A DNA stretch of 23,802 nucleotides from the NCBI GenBank assembly GCA_035356975.1, contig DAORGW010000013.1:1-23802 (forward strand), in the 5' to 3' direction. Positions within the stretch are counted from its first letter, which is position 1; each line of letters opens with the position of its first letter. This DNA comes from STF1-138 sp035356975 (GTDB taxonomy: Bacteria; Patescibacteriota; Patescibacteriia; UBA1558; S5-K13). Below the pieces are notes generated by a model that saw only the letters and a list, made by a program, of their open reading frames with translations, was not told the origin of the DNA and made no database searches. Below, in pieces: positions 15,324 to 22,982 of this stretch. The position numbers were made by a program, and so were the translations under genes.

Positions 15324-16541
15324 ATGTTTGATGATTTTAATCAAGATGACAATTTACAGCCAAATATAAATAACGATCAAGGCATTAATAAGAATAATGA
15401 TTCTCTGGATTTTTTACAGCAGAATGCAGATATGAATTATCAGGATAAATTAAAAAATAATTCTTTTATTTCAAACCCACCAAATTCTATTGCTGAAGAT
15501 ATGTTTGCTGATGCGGATAAAAACAAAATTAATTCTCAAACTTTAGATACTCAAAACAGATCGGGAAATATTGGGCCAGCGCCTATGAATCCAATAACAG
15601 ATTATTCTCAATTTGTTTCTGAGGCAGAAAATTTTAATTCCAAAAAATCAAAACCCATTTTTTTTATTATTGGATTAATGGTGTTGTTAGGAATTATTAG
15701 TACTGGTGGGTATTGGATTTATTTAAATTATTTTAAAAATAATGATCAGATTAAAGAGGTGAATTTGAATAATGACATAGGAGACATAAATTTGAATAAT
15801 AATAAAGAAGAAAATCAGGAAGATGTGAATATTAATGAATCATCGGTAAAAGAGGACACAGACGGAGATGGTTTAAAAGATGAAGATGAAAAAATTCTTG
15901 GCACTGATATAAATAGTCCAGATACAGACGGAGATGGTTTGTTTGACAGAGAAGAGGTGGTTGTTTATAGTACTGACCCACTTAATATAGATACAGATGG
16001 AGATGGATACAAAGATGGAGAGGAGGTGGATAAGGGTTATAATCCTCTTGGCCCAGGAAGGCTTTTAAATATAGAAATGATTACACCTCAAAACGATGAA
16101 CAAAGCTCAGTTCAGGATAAAAAACTTCTTTCAACAAATATAGATTTAGGTTTGTGGAGAGATTATACAGATAAGACTTTAAATATTTCTTTTAAGTATC
16201 CACCATCCTGGAAGCTAATAAAAAAGAATAATGTTATTTTCCTTTCGGGGTTAGATGGTGATATAGTTAGTTTAGATATAAGAGAAAATAGACTAGAATT
16301 GGATTTAATTGATTGGATCACAACTCAGAGTGATTTCCCAGATTTTAGACATCAGGAAATCAATGTAAATAATATAAATGCACTAGCCTTAAGTAGTATT
16401 GATTCTAATTGGAATGCAGTACAGTCCATTTTTATACCAGGGCCAAAGAAGGTTTTTTGTTTTAATTATTTAAATAAAAAAATAAATGATGGAGAATTTA
16501 AGGAATTTCAGGAAATAGTATTATCATTTTCATATTCATAA
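15324..16541 (+). CDS. single-pass membrane protein with thrombospondin-3-like Ca-binding repeats
   Basis: This 405-aa protein has an Asn/Asp/Gln-rich, disordered N-terminus (1-108), one TM helix (about 111-133), an acidic Asn-rich linker and three DxDxDG-type calcium-binding repeats (178-242: DTDGDGLKDEDE, DTDGDGLFDREE, DTDGDGYKDGEE). The C-terminal domain (about 275-405) starts DYTDKTLNISFKYPPSW. The C-terminal domain recalls the 'YPxxW' PsbP-like folds often seen in CPR lipoproteins and membrane proteins. With no signal peptide, the topology is probably N-in/C-out. It is a paralogue of the following gene (both begin MFD and share TM, Ca repeats and the C-terminal domain). Function unknown; calcium-stabilised surface protein is inference. 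Confidence 0.75.
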   Translation: MFDDFNQDDNLQPNINNDQGINKNNDSLDFLQQNADMNYQDKLKNNSFISNPPNSIAEDMFADADKNKINSQTLDTQNRSGNIGPAPMNPITDYSQFVSEAENFNSKKSKPIFFIIGLMVLLGIISTGGYWIYLNYFKNNDQIKEVNLNNDIGDINLNNNKEENQEDVNINESSVKEDTDGDGLKDEDEKILGTDINSPDTDGDGLFDREEVVVYSTDPLNIDTDGDGYKDGEEVDKGYNPLGPGRLLNIEMITPQNDEQSSVQDKKLLSTNIDLGLWRDYTDKTLNISFKYPPSWKLIKKNNVIFLSGLDGDIVSLDIRENRLELDLIDWITTQSDFPDFRHQEINVNNINALALSSIDSNWNAVQSIFIPGPKKVFCFNYLNKKINDGEFKEFQEIVLSFSYS

Positions 16542-16558
16542 AATAAAAATAATAAAAT

Positions 16559-17836
16559 ATGTTTGATTCTGATAACCAACAAAGCAATCGGGTAAATTTT
16601 AATACTCAACCCCAACAGGATATGAATACATCCCAAGATGAGGCTATGTACTATATGCCCGATAAATTTATAAAACCCGAGGACACTAAAAAAAATAGGA
16701 GTAATTTGATATTTAAAATATTAATTATTTTTTTAATTCTGGGTGTTTTAGCTGTAGGAGTCTTCGCTTTTTATCTTTATAAAAATAGTAGTAATGGTAA
16801 AGAGCAAAACGAAAATGTTTTGGGATTAGAAGAGAATCAAAATATTGAAAAAAAACCAGAAGAGATGAGTTTAGATACAGCAGAAAAAAGAGATAAAAAA
16901 AGAATTGAAGATATAAAAGCTATAGCCTCGGCTATTTCATTATACTATTCTCAAAACAATAATTATCCAAATTCACTATCTGATATATCTGCAAATTTAA
17001 AAGAAATGCCAGTGAATCCAACTCCTGGAGGAGAAAACTATACATATACATTAAATCAAAATAAAAAAGATTATAAACTAACATTTATTCTTGAGAGTGG
17101 GGCTAATTTTGGAAATGTTAATTTGGGATCTGGAAAATATCAGGTTAATTCAATGCAAATAGTGAGTGCATATAGTGAAGATAAGATAAGTAATAATCAA
17201 GATGAGAATAATGATGAAAATAATGATAATTCAAATAATGACTCAAATAATGATTCTGGAATAATGCAAATTCCTCCAAGGGGTCCAGATGTAGATAATG
17301 ATGATTTTACAAATGTCGAAGAATTGCTTTTTGGCACAGATATCGATAATCAGGATACAGATGGAGATGGTTATTTGGATGGTAATGAAATAATTAATCT
17401 ATATGACCCATTGAGCACAACGGGAAAACTCGCTGATAATATTACAACAGCAAAGGTTTTTTTTAATGAAATACAGAATTATTCTGTTTTGTATCCAGCA
17501 AAATGGATGTCTGAAAATAGAACATCCGATTATAAGGAAACTGTTTTTTATGATGATAAAAATGGAGATTTTTTTACAATCCATGTTTATGATAATCCAC
17601 AGGCAATTACGCTTTTAAATTGGTATTTAACTTCTGCACAGGGAACAAAATCAGAAGATCTGATAACATTTAATGCTAAAAAAATTGATGGACTCGCAAC
17701 AAAAGATATGATGAATGTTTACTTTTCAGCAAATGATAAGGTTTATTTATTGTCGTACAAGGTTTTAAATGAAAAAGAGTTAAATTATTATTCTACATTT
17801 TTAATGTTTGCTAAGAGCTTTAGACCAATACAATAA
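16559..17836 (+). CDS. single-pass membrane protein with pseudopilin-like and Ca-binding domains
   Basis: This 425-aa protein has a Gln/Asn-rich N-terminus (1-46), a TM helix (about 48-73), and a region (106-200) that resembles the globular part of type II secretion pseudopilins: AEKRDKKRIEDIKAIASAISLYYSQNNNYPNSL, then NPTPGGENYTYTLNQ. A linker of almost only Asn, Asp, Ser and Glu (211-233) precedes a degenerate plus one full DTDGDGYLDGNE calcium repeat (244-285). A C-terminal domain (about 300-425, NYSVLYPAKW) shared with the preceding gene follows. ybeY starts 1 nt after its stop, so the two are co-transcribed. Function unknown; an envelope-exposed role is inferred from the architecture. 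Confidence 0.75.
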   Translation: MFDSDNQQSNRVNFNTQPQQDMNTSQDEAMYYMPDKFIKPEDTKKNRSNLIFKILIIFLILGVLAVGVFAFYLYKNSSNGKEQNENVLGLEENQNIEKKPEEMSLDTAEKRDKKRIEDIKAIASAISLYYSQNNNYPNSLSDISANLKEMPVNPTPGGENYTYTLNQNKKDYKLTFILESGANFGNVNLGSGKYQVNSMQIVSAYSEDKISNNQDENNDENNDNSNNDSNNDSGIMQIPPRGPDVDNDDFTNVEELLFGTDIDNQDTDGDGYLDGNEIINLYDPLSTTGKLADNITTAKVFFNEIQNYSVLYPAKWMSENRTSDYKETVFYDDKNGDFFTIHVYDNPQAITLLNWYLTSAQGTKSEDLITFNAKKIDGLATKDMMNVYFSANDKVYLLSYKVLNEKELNYYSTFLMFAKSFRPIQ

Positions 17837-17837
17837 A

Positions 17838-18260
17838 ATGATTGATATAAATATAGATATAAAAAATTTTAGATATAGGTCTTATGTAGAAAAAATAATT
17901 TTTAAATTAGATCAAATAGAAAAATTAAACAACAGAAATTTTTCTGTATTTATTACTGGTGATAGGATTATTAAATTATTAAATAAAAAGTATAGAAAAA
18001 AAAATAAAACAACAGATGTGCTTAGTTTTGCAGAAAAAGATATAAAAAATAATTTTCATTTTAAAGATAATTATTACTTGGGGGAAATAATAATAAACAT
18101 TGATCAAGCAAGAAGACAATCAAAAAATTTAAAAAAAGAAATATTGTTTTTGTTAATTCACGGATACCTTCATTTAAAAGGATATGATCATAGAAATTTA
18201 AAAGAAGAATCTTCGATGAATGATAAGGCAAATGAAATTATGAAAAAATATGATGTTTAG
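17838..18260 (+). CDS. ybeY: endoribonuclease YbeY
   Basis: This 140-aa metal-dependent RNase is involved in 16S rRNA 3'-end maturation and ribosome quality control. The ATG at 17838 is chosen because it gives the normal N-terminus and lies 1 nt after the previous stop; a longer reading begins inside the upstream gene. Diagnostic segments are LNKKYRKKNKTTDVLSFA (48-65), YLGEIIINIDQA (80-91) and the zinc site H108-x3-H112-x5-H118 (LIHGYLHLKGYDH). It overlaps the start of dgkA, a common neighbour in bacteria. Confidence 0.95.
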   Translation: MIDINIDIKNFRYRSYVEKIIFKLDQIEKLNNRNFSVFITGDRIIKLLNKKYRKKNKTTDVLSFAEKDIKNNFHFKDNYYLGEIIINIDQARRQSKNLKKEILFLLIHGYLHLKGYDHRNLKEESSMNDKANEIMKKYDV

Positions 18261-18633
18261 CATAAAAAAATTTTTGAAAAGTGTGAAATTCGCTTTCAGG
18301 GGAATTTCTTCTATTTATAAGACAGAACAAAATTTTAGATTTCAGGTTTTCACAAGTTTTTTTGTATTTTTTTTAATGATATTTTTTAAAATATCATTAA
18401 AAGAAGCAATAGTTTTAATACTTATGATTTCATTTGTTTTGATTATGGAAATCATAAATTCAGCTTTTGAGAAAATTGCAGACATGTTTAAGCCACGTAT
18501 ACATGTATATGCTGAAATTGTAAAAAATATTATGGCAGGAGCTGTTTTAATATCTTCACTTACGGCACTTGTTATTGGAATTATTATTTTTTATCCGTAT
18601 GTGTTAGATTTTTTTATAAAAATTTCACAATAA
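18250..18633 (+). CDS. dgkA: diacylglycerol kinase / undecaprenol kinase family membrane protein
   Basis: This 127-aa protein has the DgkA plan: an amphipathic N-terminus (KFLKSVKFAFRGISSIYKTEQNFRFQ) and three TM helices (about 32-47, 52-70, 95-118). Family members phosphorylate diacylglycerol or undecaprenol at the membrane. Counterparts of E. coli E69, N72, E76 and K94 are present as E67, N70, E74 and K92 (MEIINSAFEKIAD, VKNIMAGAV). The residue matching D95, part of the nucleotide/metal site, is Asn (N93). It overlaps ybeY by 11 nt. The start may be either of two adjacent ATGs (18250 or 18253). Family assignment is firm; full catalytic activity is uncertain. Confidence 0.88.
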   Translation: MMFSIKKFLKSVKFAFRGISSIYKTEQNFRFQVFTSFFVFFLMIFFKISLKEAIVLILMISFVLIMEIINSAFEKIADMFKPRIHVYAEIVKNIMAGAVLISSLTALVIGIIIFYPYVLDFFIKISQ

Positions 18634-18652
18634 ACGATTTTTAAGATATAAT
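18624..18652 (+). promoter_or_regulatory. ftsA-ftsZ promoter
   Basis: -35 TTCACA (18624-18629), 17-bp spacer, consensus -10 TATAAT (18647-18652), with start near 18659, about 23 nt before ftsA. A second TATAAT (18668-18673) lies 8 nt before the ATG and could give a near-leaderless transcript, but it lacks a visible -35. Confidence 0.5.
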
Positions 18653-18681
18653 ATATAAAGAAAATTTTATAATATAAGTTT

Positions 18682-19923
18682 ATGGCAAAAAACCACATAA
18701 TAACGGGTTTGGATATTGGCTCAAGAAGTATAAAGCTTGTTGTTGCCCAGTATGATTTAGACGGAAGAGAATTAAGAATAATAGGGGCCACAGATCATCC
18801 AACAAAAGGAATAGTAAATGGAAATATAATAAGCATAGAAGACGTGGTTAGTTCTATTTCAACGGCTCTAGAAAAAGTAGAAAGAGTCGTGGGTGTGCCA
18901 ATAGAAGGAGCTATTATAGGAATATCTGGTCCTAATATAAAATCAATTAGCAGTCAGGGTGTTGTTGCTGTTTCAAAGGCAGATGGAGAAATTAGAGAAG
19001 AGGATGTCGCAAGAGTAATAGAGGCTGCTCAGGCTGTAGCAGTGCCACATAATTACGAAATTTTACACGTAATTCCAAAAACATATAAAGTTGACAATCA
19101 AGAAGATATAAAAGATCCAATTGGTATGACAGGAATAAGACTTGAGGTGGAAACTCAAATTGTGATGGCTTTGTCAAATCAAAAGAAAACAATTGAAAAA
19201 TGTATGAATAGAATCGGTGTTGATATAGACGATGAGGTTTTTTCTATTCTAGCTGATGCAGAAGCAGTTCTTTCAAGGGAACAAAAAGAATTAGGAGTAG
19301 CACTCATAAATATAGGATCATCTAATACAGGAATCGCCGTTTATGAAGCTGGAGAGTTATTGCATACTGCAGTTTTGCCAGTTGGTTCAGGTCATATTAC
19401 AAATGACTTGGCGATTGGACTTAGAACATCTATAAAAGTAGCTGAAATGATAAAAATGCAAGAAGCAACATGTAACTTAGAAGACATTAAAAAAAGAGAC
19501 GAGATTGATCTTTCTCTTTTTGATGATACGCTTGAAAGTGGAAAGAAAAACATGATTCCAAAAACAGAAATTTCTCATATTACAAAAGCTAGAGTTGAGG
19601 AAATTTTTGATTTAGTTACTAAGGAGTTAAAAAGCATAGAAAGATTTGGTATGTTACCCGCCGGTGTAATACTAACCGGAGGCGGAGCGAAGCTAAAGGG
19701 TATAGTTGAACAAGCAAAGGAACAATTAAAATTGCCTGTATTTTTGGCTAAAATACAAAAAATTCAGAGTATAGTAGATAAAACAGAGGATTTAAGTTAT
19801 TCTACTGTTGTTGGACTTTTATTGTGGAGCCACAATAATGGTGGATTTAGGCCCCTTATTACTGCTTCAATCGGTGGGTTTATGAGCAAAATTAAAGGAA
19901 TTTTTAAGCATATGATGCCATAA
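18682..19923 (+). CDS. ftsA: cell division protein FtsA
   Basis: This 413-aa actin-like ATPase anchors FtsZ filaments to the membrane and recruits later divisome proteins. Visible are phosphate-1 TGLDIGSRSIKLVVA (8-22), the 1C-domain region after residue about 85, phosphate-2 ALINIGSSNTGIAVYEAG, and the adenosine motif VILTGGGAKLKGI. The C-terminal SKIKGIFKHMM (about 402-412) is a basic amphipathic helix, the expected membrane-targeting sequence. ftsZ follows after 18 nt. Its presence with ftsZ indicates a conventional Z-ring despite an otherwise reduced gene set. Confidence 0.96.
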   Translation: MAKNHIITGLDIGSRSIKLVVAQYDLDGRELRIIGATDHPTKGIVNGNIISIEDVVSSISTALEKVERVVGVPIEGAIIGISGPNIKSISSQGVVAVSKADGEIREEDVARVIEAAQAVAVPHNYEILHVIPKTYKVDNQEDIKDPIGMTGIRLEVETQIVMALSNQKKTIEKCMNRIGVDIDDEVFSILADAEAVLSREQKELGVALINIGSSNTGIAVYEAGELLHTAVLPVGSGHITNDLAIGLRTSIKVAEMIKMQEATCNLEDIKKRDEIDLSLFDDTLESGKKNMIPKTEISHITKARVEEIFDLVTKELKSIERFGMLPAGVILTGGGAKLKGIVEQAKEQLKLPVFLAKIQKIQSIVDKTEDLSYSTVVGLLLWSHNNGGFRPLITASIGGFMSKIKGIFKHMMP

Positions 19924-19941
19924 TTTAAAAATAATTTTTTG

Positions 19942-21213
19942 ATGAAGATGAAAAAAAATAAAGAAAAAAATATTGTAACAAGAGAACTCAAACCAGACGT
20001 TGAGACATTTGCAAAAATTAAAGTTGTTGGAATTGGAGGATCTGGTGGTTCTGCGATAAATAGAATGATTGATAGAATAAGAGGAGTGGAATTTATAGCC
20101 GTAAATACAGACGCTCAAGCATTAAATAGATCAAGCGCCGACAAAAGAATTCAAATAGGAATAGATACAACAAGAGGACTTGGTGCTGGTATGGATCCAG
20201 AAGTTGGCGCAAAATCAGCAGAAGAAAATTTAGAGGAGATAGAAAAATCTCTTGAGGGTGCTGATATGGTTTTTATAACATGCGGACTTGGTGGTGGTAC
20301 TGGAACAGGCGCTGCTCCAATTATTGCTGATATTGCAAGAAGAAATAATTCACTTACAGTTGCTGTTGTTACAAAACCATTTACATTTGAGGGTTCTCAG
20401 AGAAAAATGATTGCTGAGCGTGGACTCAATGAACTTGAAAATAAAGTAGATACAATTATTACAATTCCAAATGATAGAATTTTAAATATTATAGATAGAA
20501 AAACATCAGTATTAGACTCTTTTAGAATAGCCGATGAAATACTACATCAGGGAATTCAGGGAATTTCAGAAATAATAACAATTCCGGGTGAAGTTAATGT
20601 TGACTTTGCTGATGTAAAAAGAATTATGTCTGATGCGGGTTCTGCTCTTATGGGAATTGGTCGAGCAACAGGAGAAGATAGAGCTAAAAGGGCAGCAAAA
20701 GAAGCAATTAATTCACCGCTTTTAGATGTTTCAATTTCCGGAGCAAAAGGAATATTATTTACAATTACTGGTGGGGAAGATTTAACAATGTATGAGATAA
20801 ATGAAATTGCTGAGATAATTACATCTTCTGCTGATGGAGGAGCCAACATAATTTTTGGTACTGTAATTGATAAAACAATGAATGGTGAGGTAAAGGTTAT
20901 GGTCGTTGCAACTGGTTTTGAAAATTTTGAAATTCAAAAAAAAGATATAGCAAAAATGACTTCAAATTATAGGCAGAATCAATATATAAGTAGAATGAAT
21001 AGTAATATAAAAGATTCTTCTGAAATTATTGAAGATAGAGACGAAATTGAATTTGAAGATGAAAAAACATTAGATTTAGATAAAGATAATGATATTGATA
21101 ATACAGATCAATTTGATGATTATGGTGATATAGAAACAACAGATAGTTCTGAAATCATAGAACAAAATAGTGAATACGATATTCCGGCATTTTTAAGAAA
21201 AAAGATAAAATGA
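19942..21213 (+). CDS. ftsZ: cell division protein FtsZ
   Basis: This 423-aa tubulin-like GTPase polymerises into the division ring. The N-terminal globular domain holds KVVGIGGSGGSAINRMI and the tubulin signature GGGTGTGAAP, followed by the synergy segment NDRILNIIDRKTS and the C-terminal GTPase-activating domain. A strongly acidic linker (about 355-410, rich in Asp/Glu/Asn) leads to the conserved tail DIPAFLRKK that binds FtsA. ATG 19942 is taken as start; a TTG 3 nt earlier and an ATG 6 nt later are also possible and no SD decides. It overlaps nrdR by 4 bp (ATGA). Confidence 0.97.
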   Translation: MKMKKNKEKNIVTRELKPDVETFAKIKVVGIGGSGGSAINRMIDRIRGVEFIAVNTDAQALNRSSADKRIQIGIDTTRGLGAGMDPEVGAKSAEENLEEIEKSLEGADMVFITCGLGGGTGTGAAPIIADIARRNNSLTVAVVTKPFTFEGSQRKMIAERGLNELENKVDTIITIPNDRILNIIDRKTSVLDSFRIADEILHQGIQGISEIITIPGEVNVDFADVKRIMSDAGSALMGIGRATGEDRAKRAAKEAINSPLLDVSISGAKGILFTITGGEDLTMYEINEIAEIITSSADGGANIIFGTVIDKTMNGEVKVMVVATGFENFEIQKKDIAKMTSNYRQNQYISRMNSNIKDSSEIIEDRDEIEFEDEKTLDLDKDNDIDNTDQFDDYGDIETTDSSEIIEQNSEYDIPAFLRKKIK

Positions 21214-21671
21214 AATGTCCAATTTGTCACAATAAAACTACAAAAGTACTTGATTCACGTGTAGCAACTGACGGAGTCACAGTAAGAAGAAGGCGAGAGT
21301 GTTCAAAATGTAACTTTCGTTTTTCTACAATTGAAGAAATTGAAATATTAGATATTACTATAATTAAAAGCGATGAATCGCGTGAAGCATATAGTAAACA
21401 AAAGTTACAAGATGGAATTAGAAAATCATTACACAAAAGAGGAAAATTACAAGAAGAATTTGATCAACTCGTAAGAGATATAGAAATGGATTTACAAAAA
21501 GAAAGAAAAGATGAAATTTCATCTAAGATATTGGGTGATATAGTGATGAAACATTTGAAAAAATTTGATAAAGTTGCATATATAAGATATGCTTCAATAT
21601 ATAGATCATTTGAAGATTTAGAAACATTTGAGCAAGAATTAAAAAAATTAATCAAGAGCAAGAAGGAATAG
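21210..21671 (+). CDS. nrdR: transcriptional repressor NrdR
   Basis: This 153-aa protein is typical for NrdR, which represses ribonucleotide reductase genes in response to (d)ATP. It has an N-terminal zinc ribbon (C3, C6, C31, C34: CPIC and CSKC) with the basic TVRRRRECSKC segment, then an ATP-cone domain (about 49-140, TIIKSDESREAYSKQKLQDGIRKSL). Its start overlaps the ftsZ stop (ATGA), suggesting translational coupling. No ribonucleotide reductase gene lies in the window. Confidence 0.96.
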   Translation: MKCPICHNKTTKVLDSRVATDGVTVRRRRECSKCNFRFSTIEEIEILDITIIKSDESREAYSKQKLQDGIRKSLHKRGKLQEEFDQLVRDIEMDLQKERKDEISSKILGDIVMKHLKKFDKVAYIRYASIYRSFEDLETFEQELKKLIKSKKE

Positions 21672-21672
21672 T

Positions 21673-21915
21673 ATGGATAATAATCAAGAAATACAACAAC
21701 TTTTGGAAGAAAATTTGAAAATAAATCAGGAAATTTTATTTTTATGTAAAGAAATAGAGCATCATAATAAATTAGCAAGAATTTATGGTTTTGTAAAAAC
21801 AATTATTATAGTTATTCCACTTATTGCTGGCCTATTATACTTAATTCCATTTTTTGGACAGATATTTAAAGGATTAGATATGTATAGTCAGACAATGACA
21901 GAATTATTAAAATAA
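21673..21915 (+). CDS. small coiled-coil membrane protein
   Basis: This 80-aa protein starts 1 nt after the nrdR stop. Residues 1-38 form a predicted coiled coil (EIQQLLEENLKINQEILFLCKEIEHHNKL) and residues about 43-65 a hydrophobic helix (TIIIVIPLIAGLLYLIPFFG). No known domain is recognised. Similar short proteins with a coiled coil and one TM are common in CPR genomes. It ends the plus-strand run and is followed by a terminator 24 nt after its stop. Confidence 0.7.
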   Translation: MDNNQEIQQLLEENLKINQEILFLCKEIEHHNKLARIYGFVKTIIIVIPLIAGLLYLIPFFGQIFKGLDMYSQTMTELLK

Positions 21916-21938
21916 TATAGATTAACATTAAATTATAT

Positions 21939-21976
21939 AAAAATCTCTTTTTGAGATTTTTAATTTTTTGTTTTAA
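21939..21976 (+). terminator. intrinsic terminator closing the ftsA-ftsZ-nrdR run
   Basis: AAAAATCTC (21939-21947) and GAGATTTTT (21953-21961) form a 9-bp stem with a 5-T loop, followed by a T-rich tract to 21976. The opposite strand also has A/T-rich flanks, so it may act in both directions. Confidence 0.75.
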
Positions 21977-21980
21977 TGTA

Positions 21981-22009
21981 TTGACAAATATCATAGTATA
22001 TGATACTAT
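21981..22009 (+). promoter_or_regulatory. promoter with overlapping inverted repeat (possible operator)
   Basis: Perfect -35 TTGACA (21981-21986), 17-bp spacer, -10 TACTAT (22004-22009). The perfect inverted repeat ATAGTAT-ATG-ATACTAT (21993-22009) covers half the spacer and the whole -10, a position typical of a repressor site. Transcription should start near 22016, giving a leader of about 22 nt with AGGAGG at 22025-22030. Confidence 0.65.
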
Positions 22010-22037
22010 ATTTATATAAAATATAGGAGGAGACCCA

Positions 22038-22427
22038 ATGAATAAGACGAAAGAACCCAAAGTCGCCTATTATTGGGCGATTTATATGGGTGGTATAAAG
22101 CAAGGTAATCACCCAAGTAAGGGCTTTGAAGAGTTGCAGGTTTGTACTCACTATGCAACTCGAATACTCCATAAACCATATTATGGGGTATTGGAGAATA
22201 GGTTGAGGGCTTTTAAATTGATTGTTGTAAATAAAAAGCGCTCAACATTTTCTAGTGCTAAGGAGATTTTTGAAAATCTTCCAAATCGTTTAGAAGACCT
22301 TCACGTAGATGAACACAATTTTATTGTGTTCCCGCAAGAAGAAGTTCATGAGGAACAACGAGTAGAGGAAGAAAAATGGATCCAGTCAGAAATAGATTTG
22401 GGTCCCTCAACATATAACCATGACTAG
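22038..22427 (+). CDS. orphan protein of unknown function (129 aa)
   Basis: No family is recognised. The protein is soluble-looking, with an aromatic N-terminal part (VAYYWAIYMGGIKQG, residues 9-23), a basic middle (LENRLRAFKLIVVNKKRSTF) and a strongly acidic tail (EEVHEEQRVEEEKWIQSEID, about 100-119). There is no signal peptide or TM helix. AGGAGG lies 7 nt before the ATG, unlike most neighbours. G+C is visibly higher (about 40%) than in adjacent genes. It is a self-contained unit with its own promoter and a strong terminator directly after the stop, which suggests acquired cargo. Confidence 0.75.
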   Translation: MNKTKEPKVAYYWAIYMGGIKQGNHPSKGFEELQVCTHYATRILHKPYYGVLENRLRAFKLIVVNKKRSTFSSAKEIFENLPNRLEDLHVDEHNFIVFPQEEVHEEQRVEEEKWIQSEIDLGPSTYNHD

Positions 22428-22460
22428 GGAGTCTAACTTTAATAAGTTGACTCCTTTTTT
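22428..22460 (+). terminator. strong intrinsic terminator of the 129-aa gene
   Basis: GGAGTC-T-AACTT (22428-22439) pairs with AAGTT-GACTCC (22444-22454) around a 4-nt loop with one bulged T, followed by six T (22455-22460). The stem starts immediately after the stop codon. Confidence 0.9.
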
Positions 22461-22504
22461 GTTTACTTATTTAGCATAAATTTTTATTAAAAAATTAAAT
22501 TTTG

Positions 22505-22513
22505 TGGTAAAAT
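22505..22513 (+). promoter_or_regulatory. possible extended -10 promoter
   Basis: TGG-TAAAAT forms an extended -10 with no good -35 (TATTAA at 22485-22490). It would drive the 127-aa membrane protein and clp gene with a leader of about 80 nt. Nothing else is recognised in 22461-22598. Confidence 0.3.
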
Positions 22514-22598
22514 ATATATAGCTAGAAAAGATTTTCCATATCAAGTGATGGATAATTTTCTTCGTTTATATTATTCTTGTTTTTTTAATTATATTTAA

Positions 22599-22982
22599 AT
22601 GAATAAAGCTTTTTTAAAAAAAATATTAAAAATTATTCTTATTGATTTTTTTGTATATGGAATTTTATATTTTCCAATATGGTGGTATTCAAGAGGACTT
22701 TATAAAGCACTCCTTAGATGTTTTAGAATATTTTATGATTCGTTTGAAAATACTGGTCTTTCTATGCAAATTAGATATCTTTTTAAACCAATGTATGGTC
22801 AAAGAGATGTTGCCGGTATTTTGATAAGTTTTTTTATGAGACTTATAATTGTTATTTTTAAGTTAATTTGCGTAATGTTTGTATTTATATTGTGCTCCTT
22901 TCTTTTTATATTGTGGATTATTTTGCCGTTTGTTGTCGTATATGGCATTATTGTTAACTATAATTTTTTAACACAAAAATGA
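22599..22982 (+). CDS. polytopic membrane protein of unknown function
   Basis: This 127-aa protein has a first hydrophobic helix at about 8-29 (IILIDFFVYGILYFPIWWY), a polar middle with YLFKPMYGQRDVAGILISF (60-78), and a hydrophobic C-terminal half (about 80-120, two helices). It has no recognised domain. The clp gene starts inside its stop codon (ATGA overlap), so the two are translated together and may act together at the membrane. I recall similar small proteins next to membrane-bound Clp genes in CPR genomes, but this was not searched. Confidence 0.7.
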   Translation: MNKAFLKKILKIILIDFFVYGILYFPIWWYSRGLYKALLRCFRIFYDSFENTGLSMQIRYLFKPMYGQRDVAGILISFFMRLIIVIFKLICVMFVFILCSFLFILWIILPFVVVYGIIVNYNFLTQK

